Shown here in pieces: positions 1-5,434 of a stretch of 5,635 nucleotides of DNA. The notes beneath the pieces were generated by a model, which ran no database searches, was not told where the DNA came from, and saw nothing but the letters and a program-made list of their open reading frames with translations. Origin of the DNA: Methylobacter sp. GTDB taxonomy: Bacteria; Pseudomonadota; Gammaproteobacteria; Methylococcales; Methylomonadaceae. Both the position numbers and the translations under genes were made by a program. Position 1 is the first letter of the stretch; each line of letters begins with the position of its first letter. The stretch is from assembly GCA_028714995.1 (NCBI GenBank), contig JAQTLI010000215.1, forward strand, positions 1 through 5,635, written 5' to 3'.

Positions 1-115
1 ACGCATCGCCGCAGCTGATTGAACCCACTTCGCCAGTCGCATTGGCATCAACGACCGCACCCGCATTTTTGGGGTTGAAAAAATGTTCTTTAACTTTGTC
101 TGAATAGTCCCACAT
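1..115 (-). CDS. nifU: NifU, N-terminal part only (cut by window edge)
   Basis: NifU is the scaffold on which [2Fe-2S] and [4Fe-4S] clusters are assembled in the cytoplasm for nitrogenase maturation, with sulfur from the cysteine desulfurase NifS. Only the first 38 codons are in the window. They begin MWDYSDKVKEHFFNPKNAG and reach the SCGDA motif, whose Cys35 matches the first scaffold cysteine of the IscU-like domain in known NifU proteins. The MWDYS opening and the FFNPKNAG segment are characteristic of NifU rather than housekeeping IscU. The ATG is preceded by a good ribosome site (GAGGA, about 8 nt upstream), which supports this start. The gene lies 32 bp downstream of the nif IscA-like gene and is presumably cotranscribed with it from the sigma-54 promoter at 550-565. 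The central ferredoxin-like and C-terminal Nfu domains would lie outside the window and could not be checked. Confidence 0.93.
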   Translation of the reverse strand, partial: MWDYSDKVKEHFFNPKNAGAVVDANATGEVGSISCGDA

Positions 116-147
116 GGTTTTATCCTCGAATTGAATTTGCTGATGCG

Positions 148-504
148 TTAAGAACAGGTTTTAGTTCCGGTGCTGTCGGCACTGGTATTAAACGAAGTGC
201 CGCAAGCGCAGCTTTTAGCCGCATTGGGGTTGGTAAACTTGAATCCCGAACCGTCGATGCTGTCGAGAAAGTCGACGGACATGCCGTCAAGCATTGGCAT
301 ACTGGCCGGATCGATAAACACTTTCACCTCGCCGCAATCAATGACGGTATCTTCCGGCGTGTGGTTGCCTTCGAGTTTCAATCCGTATTGATAACCTGAA
401 CAACCGCCGTCGGTGACTTCTATCCGTAAACCTGCTGTAGGTATTCCCGAGCTGGCAATAAAGCGGCCGACAGCCGTTATGGCCTTTTCTGTTAATGTAA
501 TCAT
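148..504 (-). CDS. iscA: Nif-associated A-type Fe-S carrier (IscA/HesB family)
   Basis: This 118-residue A-type carrier protein binds iron or Fe-S clusters and passes them to target apoproteins. It shows the family pattern: Cys35 in a GGCSGYQYG segment and the C-terminal Cys-Ala-Cys-Gly at residues 99-102, giving the three ligand cysteines 35, 99 and 101 at their usual positions. The FKFTNPNAAKSCACG stretch is standard for the family. The protein is about 11 residues longer than E. coli IscA; the Ser/Thr-rich tail ends with an extra cysteine at 117. The start is supported by CAGGAGA (minus strand, 511-517) seven bases before the ATG. It is the first gene of a leftward unit with nifU, 32 bp apart, like the iscA-nif/nifU arrangement known in Azotobacter vinelandii, so it is the nitrogen-fixation paralogue rather than the isc-operon copy. 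Control by sigma-54 and NifA is inferred from the sites at 550-565 and 672-687. Confidence 0.93.
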   Translation of the reverse strand: MITLTEKAITAVGRFIASSGIPTAGLRIEVTDGGCSGYQYGLKLEGNHTPEDTVIDCGEVKVFIDPASMPMLDGMSVDFLDSIDGSGFKFTNPNAAKSCACGTSFNTSADSTGTKTCS

Positions 505-549
505 ATAAAGTCTCCTGAATAATTTGGCATCGTTCTTGTAAATACTTAT

Positions 550-565
550 AGCAACCTGTATGCCA
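550..565 (-). promoter_or_regulatory. Sigma-54 (RpoN) promoter of iscA-nifU
   Basis: On the minus strand the sequence reads TGGCATACAGGTTGCT. This gives the invariant GG (complement of 563-564) and GC (complement of 551-552) separated by exactly 10 bases, within near-consensus TGGCAY-N5-TTGCW. Transcription should start about 12 bases further on, near 539-540, leaving a leader of roughly 35 nt before the iscA start at 504. A perfect NifA-type activator site lies at a suitable distance upstream. Assignment rests on sequence match and gene context. Confidence 0.88.
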
Positions 566-671
566 TTTCGTTATTTATTTGTAATTGATTGTTTAATAAG
601 GCATTAAAAAACAGCCAGGCAATAAATGGCGCACTATCAGACAGGTTTTAATCACACAATCAGCTGACTAA

Positions 672-687
672 TGTAAGCTTTGCTACA
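672..687. promoter_or_regulatory. NifA upstream activator sequence (TGT-N10-ACA)
   Basis: TGTAAGCTTTGCTACA matches the palindromic NifA enhancer consensus TGT-N10-ACA exactly. Its centre is about 120 bp upstream of the -12 GC of the sigma-54 promoter at 550-565, inside the usual enhancer range. The intervening DNA is A+T-rich (about 571-610), as expected where DNA bends, but no clean IHF site was found. The site also lies only 20 bp before the start codon of the divergent nifZ-like gene. A TGT-N10-ACA alone is a weak motif; the nif context and paired promoter make the call. Confidence 0.75.
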
Positions 688-706
688 AAATAAACGGAGA
701 TAGAAA

Positions 707-970
707 ATGAATGTAGAAGAATTAGAGTTAGGCGATGTAGTCTATGCAGCGAAGACGATTACTGACGATGGCTCAATACCCGGTGGTGCCGAAGGCAAAA
801 TATTAGCCGAAGCCGGAACTCGTGGTGTTATTACCCTGATTGGGCATGTGGAGGAAGAACCGAGTCGCAGCGTTTTTCTGGTGCGCTTTGAAGATAAAGA
901 CATGAATCTAGGTAGTCCGGTTGGTTGCTGGGTTGAAGATTTGGCTATGGAGCCTAAGCTGATTAACTAA
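707..970 (+). CDS. nifZ: Short NifZ-family nitrogen fixation protein
   Basis: This 87-residue protein has the pattern of the NifZ domain: a GDVVYA start to the fold at residues 9-14, DDGSIPG at 20-26, an AGTRGVI turn at 36-42, an FLVRFE strand at 57-62, and the diagnostic PVGCWVEDL near the C-terminus (71-79). NifZ proteins assist maturation of the P-clusters of the MoFe protein. The protein is essentially the bare domain; the classical NifZ of Klebsiella and Azotobacter has about 150 residues, so this is a short form or a NifZ-like paralogue, and the exact function is inferred. The start is supported by CGGAGA at 695-700, six bases before the ATG. It is divergent from iscA-nifU, and a NifA-type site lies just ahead of it. 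I found no good sigma-54 or sigma-70 promoter on this strand, so how it is transcribed is open. Confidence 0.72.
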   Translation: MNVEELELGDVVYAAKTITDDGSIPGGAEGKILAEAGTRGVITLIGHVEEEPSRSVFLVRFEDKDMNLGSPVGCWVEDLAMEPKLIN

Positions 971-997
971 CTGATGTTATGTAATAGCTAAAAAATT

Positions 998-1205
998 TCA
1001 CCACGAAGACACGAAGAGCACGAAGCTTTATGTTTTTTGCAGGGGCCGGACGGGCTATGTTGCCCCGTCCGAAACGTTTTGCGTTGGTTAAGGGTAACCA
1101 CTTTGCTTGGGCATCGCAGAAACGTTAGGAGCGGAGTTGCAAACCCCGCTCCGCTTGGCCCGAAGTTTATGTTTTTTCTTCGTGTCCTTCGTGTCTTCGT
1201 GGTGA
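998..1205. repeat. MITE/REP-like element with 28-bp terminal inverted repeats
   Basis: The 345-bp gap between the nifZ-like gene and the next gene contains a compact non-coding element. Its ends, 998-1025 and 1178-1205, are inverted copies identical at 26 of 28 positions and built from an iterated ACGAAG unit (begins TCACCACGAAGACACGAAG). Inside are three hairpins: 1047-1071 (stem GGACGGG/CCCGTCC), 1085-1100 (GGTTA/TAACC) and 1128-1152 (GGAGCGG/CCGCTCC). TTTATGTTTTTT occurs as a direct repeat just inside each end (1027-1038 and 1166-1177), and GAAACGTT is repeated at 1071 and 1119. No transposase is encoded, so any mobility would need one supplied elsewhere. TAAAAA occurs just outside both ends (989-994, 1207-1212) and might be a target duplication, though A/T-rich chance matches are likely. 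Flanking stretches 971-997 and 1206-1315 hold no convincing gene, terminator or promoter. Confidence 0.78.
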
Positions 1206-1315
1206 TTAAAAATGCCTAACTCTGGTGTGTTTCATGGAAATGACCTTAATTGTAGCAATGGGAAAAAGCCCTCCCTCTTTAGAAAATGGCTGATCCTCCA
1301 TATATTTAACCCATT

Positions 1316-2905
1316 ATGAATAAGCAAACTCAAACCGTTCTAAACTACCACAATCGCACCAAACATCAGTTGGAGCGATATGCAAAGGGCCCGGAATCAC
1401 TTGATTGGGAAGACCAACCCGATCAATTTCGGCATTTTTCCGGTTGCGATATTGTCACGCTGCCAAAACCTGGGGCCGAACTTGAACCGTTGTTTACCGA
1501 TCTGGATAATCCTCAGTCGATAGTGCCCATGCCACTTGATATGGGCAGTGCCGGTTTATTACTGGAATTAGCCTTTGGCCTGTCAGCATGGAAACAATTC
1601 GGCCCGAGTCGCTGGGCATTACGCTGCAATCCTTCCAGCGGTAACCTGCACCCGACAGAAGCTTATTTGCTTAGCACCGGCTATGACTTTATTAAATCAG
1701 GCGTTTACCACTATGTCAGTCATGATCATAGCCTTGAACAGCGTTGTCGGTTTCCCGACAATTTCCCCGACTCCGGCATACTGATCAGCTTATCTTCAGT
1801 CCATTGGCGGGAAGCCTGGAAATACGGCAAGAGAGCTTTCCGCTATTGCCAGCATGATATAGGCCATGCCTTGGGAGCATTGCGATACGCGGCAGCGACG
1901 CTGGGCTGGTCTGTTAAACTACTCGCTGAATGGTCGGATGAGGACATCGCCAAGCTATTAGGGCTTGATCGAGAGGATTTCAAACAACAGGAACATGAAT
2001 CCCCCGATATTATTTGTCGGATTAATACGCATGCCGACAGCAAGCCATTAGATACCAAAGCTCTGATAGAAGCCGCGCAATCGGGAGCCTGGTTTGGGAA
2101 AGCCGATAGCCTTCGCGCCTATCATATGTATAAGTGGCCGATCATTGATGAAGTCTCAACTGCCGCAAGCAAACCGCAAACTGAAGAACCTGAGCGGCAA
2201 GCCGTCCGGCAGCAAGCTATAGAATCATCCTGCACAAAAACCGCAACGGAAATCATCCGCCAACGCCGCAGTGCGCAACAGTTTGACGGCAAAATGTCGC
2301 CGTTGCCACAGACTGACTTTTACCGAATACTGGCTGCCATTTTGCCGACCACAGCCGCATTCGAACTATGGCGTTGGCCACCCAAAATTCACCTGTTTAT
2401 TTTTGTCCATCGCGTTGAAGGCTTAGCTCCCGGCATCTATGCACTGCCTCGACATAACGATGCCCTGGAAAAATTGCAGGCGGCAACCTTGGCTGATTTC
2501 GATTGGCAGAAAGTGTCTGAAGAAATACCGCTTTACCATTTGCTTTCAGGGGATTGCAAGCAGATTGCCAAAACGCTTTCCTGCCATCAACCTATCGCCA
2601 GCGACAGCGCCTTCAGCCTGGCAATGGTTGCAGAATTTGGCGAACCTATCGAAGCGGCACCCTGGCTTTACCGCCACTTGTTCTGGGAATGCGGCTTGAT
2701 AGGCCAAACGCTATACCTGGAAGCGGAAGCGGCAGGCATTCGCGGCACCGGTATCGGCTGTTACTTTGATGACAGCGTGCATGAGACTTTAGGCATCAAG
2801 GACGATAAATTCCAAAGCCTGTATCATTTTACGGTAGGCAAACCACTGGAAGATAAACGAATAGAAACGTTATCGGCTTATGGGCATTTAAACGATGTAG
2901 TGTAG
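1316..2905 (+). CDS. SagB/ThcOx-like protein with two nitroreductase-fold domains
   Basis: This 529-residue cytoplasmic protein resembles the SagB-type dehydrogenase branch of the FMN-dependent nitroreductase superfamily. The N-terminal lead YHNRTKHQLERYAKGP with LDWEDQP (residues 11-35) is typical of this branch. Domain 1 spans about 75-240, with NPSSGNLHPTEAYLLS (105-120), the usual flavin-contact loop, and a helix with FRYCQHDIGHALGAL (175-189). A charged linker (about 240-310) leads to domain 2 (about 310-515), which has EIIRQRRSAQQFDG (312-325), a helix around LFWECGLIGQTLYLEAEAAG (455-474) and YHFTVGKP (503-510). Domain 2 lacks a recognisable SSGNLHP-type loop and may not bind flavin normally. 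SagB relatives oxidise azolines in peptide-derived products, but no precursor peptide, cyclodehydratase or transporter gene is in the window, so that role is not supported. An in-frame stop at 1307 excludes longer starts; no clear ribosome site precedes the ATG. Substrate unknown. Confidence 0.82.
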   Translation: MNKQTQTVLNYHNRTKHQLERYAKGPESLDWEDQPDQFRHFSGCDIVTLPKPGAELEPLFTDLDNPQSIVPMPLDMGSAGLLLELAFGLSAWKQFGPSRWALRCNPSSGNLHPTEAYLLSTGYDFIKSGVYHYVSHDHSLEQRCRFPDNFPDSGILISLSSVHWREAWKYGKRAFRYCQHDIGHALGALRYAAATLGWSVKLLAEWSDEDIAKLLGLDREDFKQQEHESPDIICRINTHADSKPLDTKALIEAAQSGAWFGKADSLRAYHMYKWPIIDEVSTAASKPQTEEPERQAVRQQAIESSCTKTATEIIRQRRSAQQFDGKMSPLPQTDFYRILAAILPTTAAFELWRWPPKIHLFIFVHRVEGLAPGIYALPRHNDALEKLQAATLADFDWQKVSEEIPLYHLLSGDCKQIAKTLSCHQPIASDSAFSLAMVAEFGEPIEAAPWLYRHLFWECGLIGQTLYLEAEAAGIRGTGIGCYFDDSVHETLGIKDDKFQSLYHFTVGKPLEDKRIETLSAYGHLNDVV

Positions 2906-2997
2906 GGCGAAGCTCTAGCTTCCAATATCGAATTCCCAAGCTAGGAGCTTGGGAACTTGCGAAACAAAGATGAAGCGATATTCCGGGCGAACCTACA
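2901..2997. repeat. Nested inverted-repeat element between convergent genes
   Basis: The 138-bp gap between the two convergent genes is occupied mostly by a foldable element. Outer arms TGTAGG (2901-2906) and CCTACA (2992-2997) pair, AATATCG (2924-2930) pairs with CGATATT (2976-2982), and within or beside these lie two hairpins: GAAGCTCTAGCTTC (2909-2922) and a perfect 10-bp stem TTCCCAAGCT/AGCTTGGGAA with a 3-nt loop (2933-2955). The left arm overlaps the TAG stop of the preceding gene. The long stem resembles intergenic repeats I recall from several Proteobacteria, but copy number cannot be judged here. No T-run follows the stem on either strand, so it is not a standard Rho-independent terminator; it could still slow or protect the 3' ends of both transcripts. 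Confidence 0.6.
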
Positions 2998-3043
2998 TGA
3001 GTTGACCTGCCTGCTGGCCTACGCGATCTCTTGAGGATGGCTT

Positions 3044-3508
3044 TTACATTTGCGATTGTAAATAATTTTGTAAACTTACTTTTTCAATCAATTCAAGCTG
3101 GGTTTCCAACCAGTCGATATGCTCTTCTTCAGACTCCAGAATATGAGCAAAAACTTCACGCGAAACAAAATCGCTCACTTTCTCGCAATAAGCAATCGCT
3201 TCTCTGAGCAAAGGCACTGCAATTTGCTCAAGTTTTAAATCGCAGCTGAGCATTTCCTTCGGATTTTCACCGATCATCACTTTACCGATATTTTGCACGT
3301 TAGGCAGTCCTTCAAGAAAAAGAATTCTCTCGATAATTTGATCAGCATGTTTCATTTCATCAATGGATTCGTGATATTCCTTTTCGTTAAGTTTTTTAAA
3401 TCCCCAATTTTTGTACATTCTGGCATGGAGAAAATACTGGTTGATCGCTGTCAATTCATTTTCCAGCGCTTTATTGAGGAACTCGATAACTTTTGTGTCG
3501 CCTTTCAT
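3044..3508 (-). CDS. bfr: Bacterioferritin, haem-binding iron storage protein
   Basis: Bacterioferritin forms a 24-subunit cytoplasmic shell that oxidises Fe(II) and stores iron as a mineral. The 154-residue protein has the normal length and all six ferroxidase ligands at the positions known from E. coli Bfr: Glu18, Glu51, His54, Glu94, Glu127 and His130. Met52, the axial haem ligand shared between paired subunits, is present, as is Tyr25 near the dinuclear centre. The C-terminus ends LQNYLQSQM, common in proteobacterial Bfr. It is therefore predicted to be fully active, not the catalytically dead partner found in two-subunit systems. AGGGA, about seven bases upstream, supports the start. The gene lies 12 bp behind bfd and closes the rnf operon. 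Its downstream neighbour is the convergent SagB-like gene, with an inverted-repeat element between them. Confidence 0.96.
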   Translation of the reverse strand: MKGDTKVIEFLNKALENELTAINQYFLHARMYKNWGFKKLNEKEYHESIDEMKHADQIIERILFLEGLPNVQNIGKVMIGENPKEMLSCDLKLEQIAVPLLREAIAYCEKVSDFVSREVFAHILESEEEHIDWLETQLELIEKVSLQNYLQSQM

Positions 3509-3520
3509 GGTGGTTTCCCT

Positions 3521-3733
3521 TTAAATAATCGTTATGGATTGATTTGTTGCAGAAGGTAATGGTTGAACGTGTGCCATTCTTTGCTCAAGCAAAGCGATGA
3601 CTTCTTTATTGCATTTTCCGCAATCTTTACCTATCCCGAAACAATGGGTAAGTTTTTTTCGCGTACACACGCCATTTTCAATAGCCGTTAAAATCTGCGA
3701 GTCGGTGACAGCTTTACAAACACATATATACAT
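3521..3733 (-). CDS. bfd: Bacterioferritin-associated ferredoxin
   Basis: Bfd is a small [2Fe-2S] protein that docks on bacterioferritin near its haem and delivers electrons, so that stored Fe(III) is reduced and released. The 70-residue product has the four cluster cysteines in the family's spacing: Cys4-X-Cys6 in MYICVCKAVTD and Cys38-X2-Cys41 in GKDCGKCNKE, with the short helical fold between. Extra cysteines at 23 and 31 are not part of this pattern. The start lies nine bases after the rnfH stop; the ribosome site is weak (an AGG formed over the rnfH stop), suggesting translational coupling. It sits immediately before bfr, its expected partner, with 12 bp between. A NifU/NirB-type BFD-like domain is the wider family, but length and neighbour make Bfd clear. 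No Fur box was found in front of it, in line with transcription from the rnf promoter. Confidence 0.92.
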   Translation of the reverse strand: MYICVCKAVTDSQILTAIENGVCTRKKLTHCFGIGKDCGKCNKEVIALLEQRMAHVQPLPSATNQSITII

Positions 3734-3742
3734 GGCTGTTGC

Positions 3743-4003
3743 CTAGCGTCTTCGCCGCTGTACCGTTTGCGGATCGGCAGTGATTTGACGATAAATTTCT
3801 ACCCTGTCTCCATCCTTTACAGGAGTATCCAGCGGGGTAATTTTGCCGAAGATGCCCACTTTTTGGCTGCTCAGGTTTATCTCGGGATAAAGCTTTAACA
3901 CGCCGGACAGGTTGATGGCTTCTTCTATGGTGCTGTCATCCGGCACTTCCAGACGCATCCATAGTTGTCTATCGGATTCTGCGTAGCAAACTCCAACATT
4001 CAT
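3743..4003 (-). CDS. rnfH: RnfH, ubiquitin-fold accessory protein of the Rnf complex
   Basis: RnfH is a small beta-grasp (ubiquitin-like) protein of the RnfH/UPF0125 family. It accompanies rnf clusters of nitrogen fixers such as Rhodobacter capsulatus and Azotobacter; its molecular job is unsettled. The 86 residues show the family signature: an N-terminal VGVCYAESDRQ strand (3-13), the VGIFGKITPLDTPVKDGDRVEIYR block (49-72), where conservation is highest, and an ADP plus arginine-rich tail ending RRRR. The start codon overlaps the rnfE stop in an ATGA (4000-4003), and AGAGGAGA (4008-4015, minus strand) is a strong ribosome site lying inside the end of rnfE, so coupling is expected. Its presence right after rnfE favours the nitrogen-fixation type of Rnf over the Rsx type found in E. 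coli, where the family member is encoded elsewhere. Confidence 0.9.
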   Translation of the reverse strand: MNVGVCYAESDRQLWMRLEVPDDSTIEEAINLSGVLKLYPEINLSSQKVGIFGKITPLDTPVKDGDRVEIYRQITADPQTVQRRRR

Positions 4004-4698
4004 GGTTTCTCCTCTGCGAGGGTTGTGGTTAATACGGTTACCGATACTTTTCTTTGTGCGATTTTTTGGTCTATCAGGCGTTTACCGACAATCAGGAAAG
4101 CCAGCATGATGAAGCCGCCGGGCGGTAGCGCCATTAATAAAAAGCCTTTGTAGTTGGGAATGACGGTGACTTCCAGAAACCTGAATGACTCGCCCAGCAG
4201 CAATGACGCATTGGCGAATAGCGTGCCCGACGCACTTATTTCTCTTGCCGCACCGAGCGCGACCAGGACGAGGGTAAAACCCAAACCCATCATCAGGCCA
4301 TCCCACAGCGCATGTCTGACCGGCTGCTTGGAGGCAAAGGCTTCGGCGCGGCCTAGTAATGCGCAGTTGGTGACGATTAACGCAATGAACAAGCCCAGCA
4401 CCTTATAGAGTTCATGCGCCCAGGCATTCATTAAAATATCGACCAAGGTCACCAGAGCAGCGATCAGCAGCACGAAAATCGGGATACGGATTTCGCTGGG
4501 GATTAAATGCCGCGCCACTGAAATAAGGCCGTTGGACGCTATGATAACCACCAGCGTGGCAAGGCCCATGCCTAAGCCGTTGGTTGCCGTTCCGGTCACC
4601 GCCAGTAATGGGCAAAGCGCCAGGTTTTGCCCGAAAACGATGTTGTTGTTCCAAATGCCGTCGGCGGCGATTTTACGATAGGTTTCCGATAGAAACAT
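4000..4698 (-). CDS. rnfE: RnfE, membrane subunit of the Rnf electron transport complex
   Basis: RnfE is an integral membrane subunit that pairs with RnfA in inverted topology; Rnf couples electron flow between NADH and ferredoxin to an ion gradient and, in diazotrophs, supplies reductant to nitrogenase. The 232-residue protein has the normal length and about six hydrophobic segments (roughly 38-58, 70-90, 97-115, 130-150, 160-180 and 184-205). Family marks include the opening region GIWNNNIVFGQNLALCPLLAVT (14-35) and IVTNCALLGRAEAFASK (108-124). Cys29 and Cys112 in these are the conserved cysteines that hold the intramembrane [2Fe-2S] cluster between RnfA and RnfE. GAGGG seven bases before the ATG overlaps the rnfG stop, confirming the start. 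The last codons overlap rnfH by 4 bp. Confidence 0.96.
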   Translation of the reverse strand: MFLSETYRKIAADGIWNNNIVFGQNLALCPLLAVTGTATNGLGMGLATLVVIIASNGLISVARHLIPSEIRIPIFVLLIAALVTLVDILMNAWAHELYKVLGLFIALIVTNCALLGRAEAFASKQPVRHALWDGLMMGLGFTLVLVALGAAREISASGTLFANASLLLGESFRFLEVTVIPNYKGFLLMALPPGGFIMLAFLIVGKRLIDQKIAQRKVSVTVLTTTLAEEKP

Positions 4699-4708
4699 GA
4701 TGATGCCC

Positions 4709-5419
4709 TCAAGGATTAATCAGCTGGTCTTGGTGCGCTTTGAATAACTGCAAGCCGCGATATATCGCTTGCACCGACTTGCGCGGGGTGATGGTCGCTC
4801 CTGCAAACTGGTCGAATTCTCCACCGTCTTTTTTAACCGCCCATTTTGCCGGTGCCAAGTTGTCCAGGGAGCGTCCGGTAAACTTTAATATCCAATCCGA
4901 CTTTGCGACTTCTATTTTATCGCCCAGGCCGGGGGTTTCCTTGTGGCTGAGCACCCGCACGCCCAAAATATTGCCGTCGCGGTCTATGCCCATGATCATA
5001 TTGATTGCGCCGGAATAGCCGTCGGGGGCGGTAAATTTAAAACATACGGCGGTGACTTGACCGGACTTTTTAGCGATATAAACCGTGGTTTCGTTTGTGC
5101 CGATATTGTATTCGGCGGATGGAATGTTCAGCGTATCTTGGAGCATGTCATTGTCGTAAAGAGCGGCGGGTACGACTTCTTCAAGGGATTTTTTCAAGTC
5201 TTCATCGAGTCGCCGTTGGATAGTGCCTTCGGTACTGCAATTGGTCACGCCCAGCAGCACACTGGCAATCAAAGCGAATCCCGCCAAAACCCCTGTTTGA
5301 AATTCCAGTTTAGGTCTGAGCCGTGCCAGATTCGACGGCTCCAGCCAGTTTTTCAGGAATTCCCGGTAAACCGCAATTTTTTCTTTCAGGCGTTCGATGG
5401 TTGCTGGGTCAAGTTTCAT
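4709..5419 (-). CDS. rnfG: RnfG, FMN-binding subunit of the Rnf complex
   Basis: RnfG carries a covalently bound FMN on its periplasmic side and is part of the electron path of the Rnf complex. In this 236-residue protein a single membrane helix (about 42-60) is followed by the FMN-binding domain, with GYSGAINMIMGID (134-146), a SHKETPGLGDKI segment (158-169) and the attachment motif DQFAGATIT (203-211), in which Thr209 should carry the flavin. The usual Ser or Thr three residues before it is Ala206. The N-terminal cytoplasmic part of about 40 residues, rich in charge, is longer than in E. coli RsxG, where the helix begins close to the N-terminus. The ATG is 15 bp after the rnfD stop; the ribosome site is weak (GAGCG). 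No earlier start was examined to be better; the extension could be partly an artefact if a later start is used, but no internal Met precedes the helix. Confidence 0.95.
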   Translation of the reverse strand: MKLDPATIERLKEKIAVYREFLKNWLEPSNLARLRPKLEFQTGVLAGFALIASVLLGVTNCSTEGTIQRRLDEDLKKSLEEVVPAALYDNDMLQDTLNIPSAEYNIGTNETTVYIAKKSGQVTAVCFKFTAPDGYSGAINMIMGIDRDGNILGVRVLSHKETPGLGDKIEVAKSDWILKFTGRSLDNLAPAKWAVKKDGGEFDQFAGATITPRKSVQAIYRGLQLFKAHQDQLINP

Positions 5420-5434
5420 GGCTTACGCTCGGGT

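Noticed and set aside
525..540. Sigma-54-like sequence on the plus strand (TGGCATCGTTCTTGTA) facing the nifZ-like gene
   Set aside because: The essential -12 GC is GT, and the site overlaps the iscA leader; it is too weak to call as a promoter.
585..590. IHF site between the NifA site and the sigma-54 promoter (AATCAA on the minus strand)
   Set aside because: The second half of the IHF consensus (TTR) is missing; only the A+T-rich character fits.
1037..1219. Possible 60-codon reading frame on the plus strand
   Set aside because: It lies almost wholly inside the inverted-repeat element, crosses its hairpins, has no ribosome site and encodes nothing recognisable.
2933..2955. Perfect hairpin as a Rho-independent terminator
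   Set aside because: No run of T follows the stem on either strand, so it is kept as part of a repeat element.
5231..5245. Lipoprotein-like cysteine after the RnfG membrane helix (Cys61)
   Set aside because: The preceding residues VTN do not fit a lipobox, and a 40-residue cytoplasmic segment precedes the helix.
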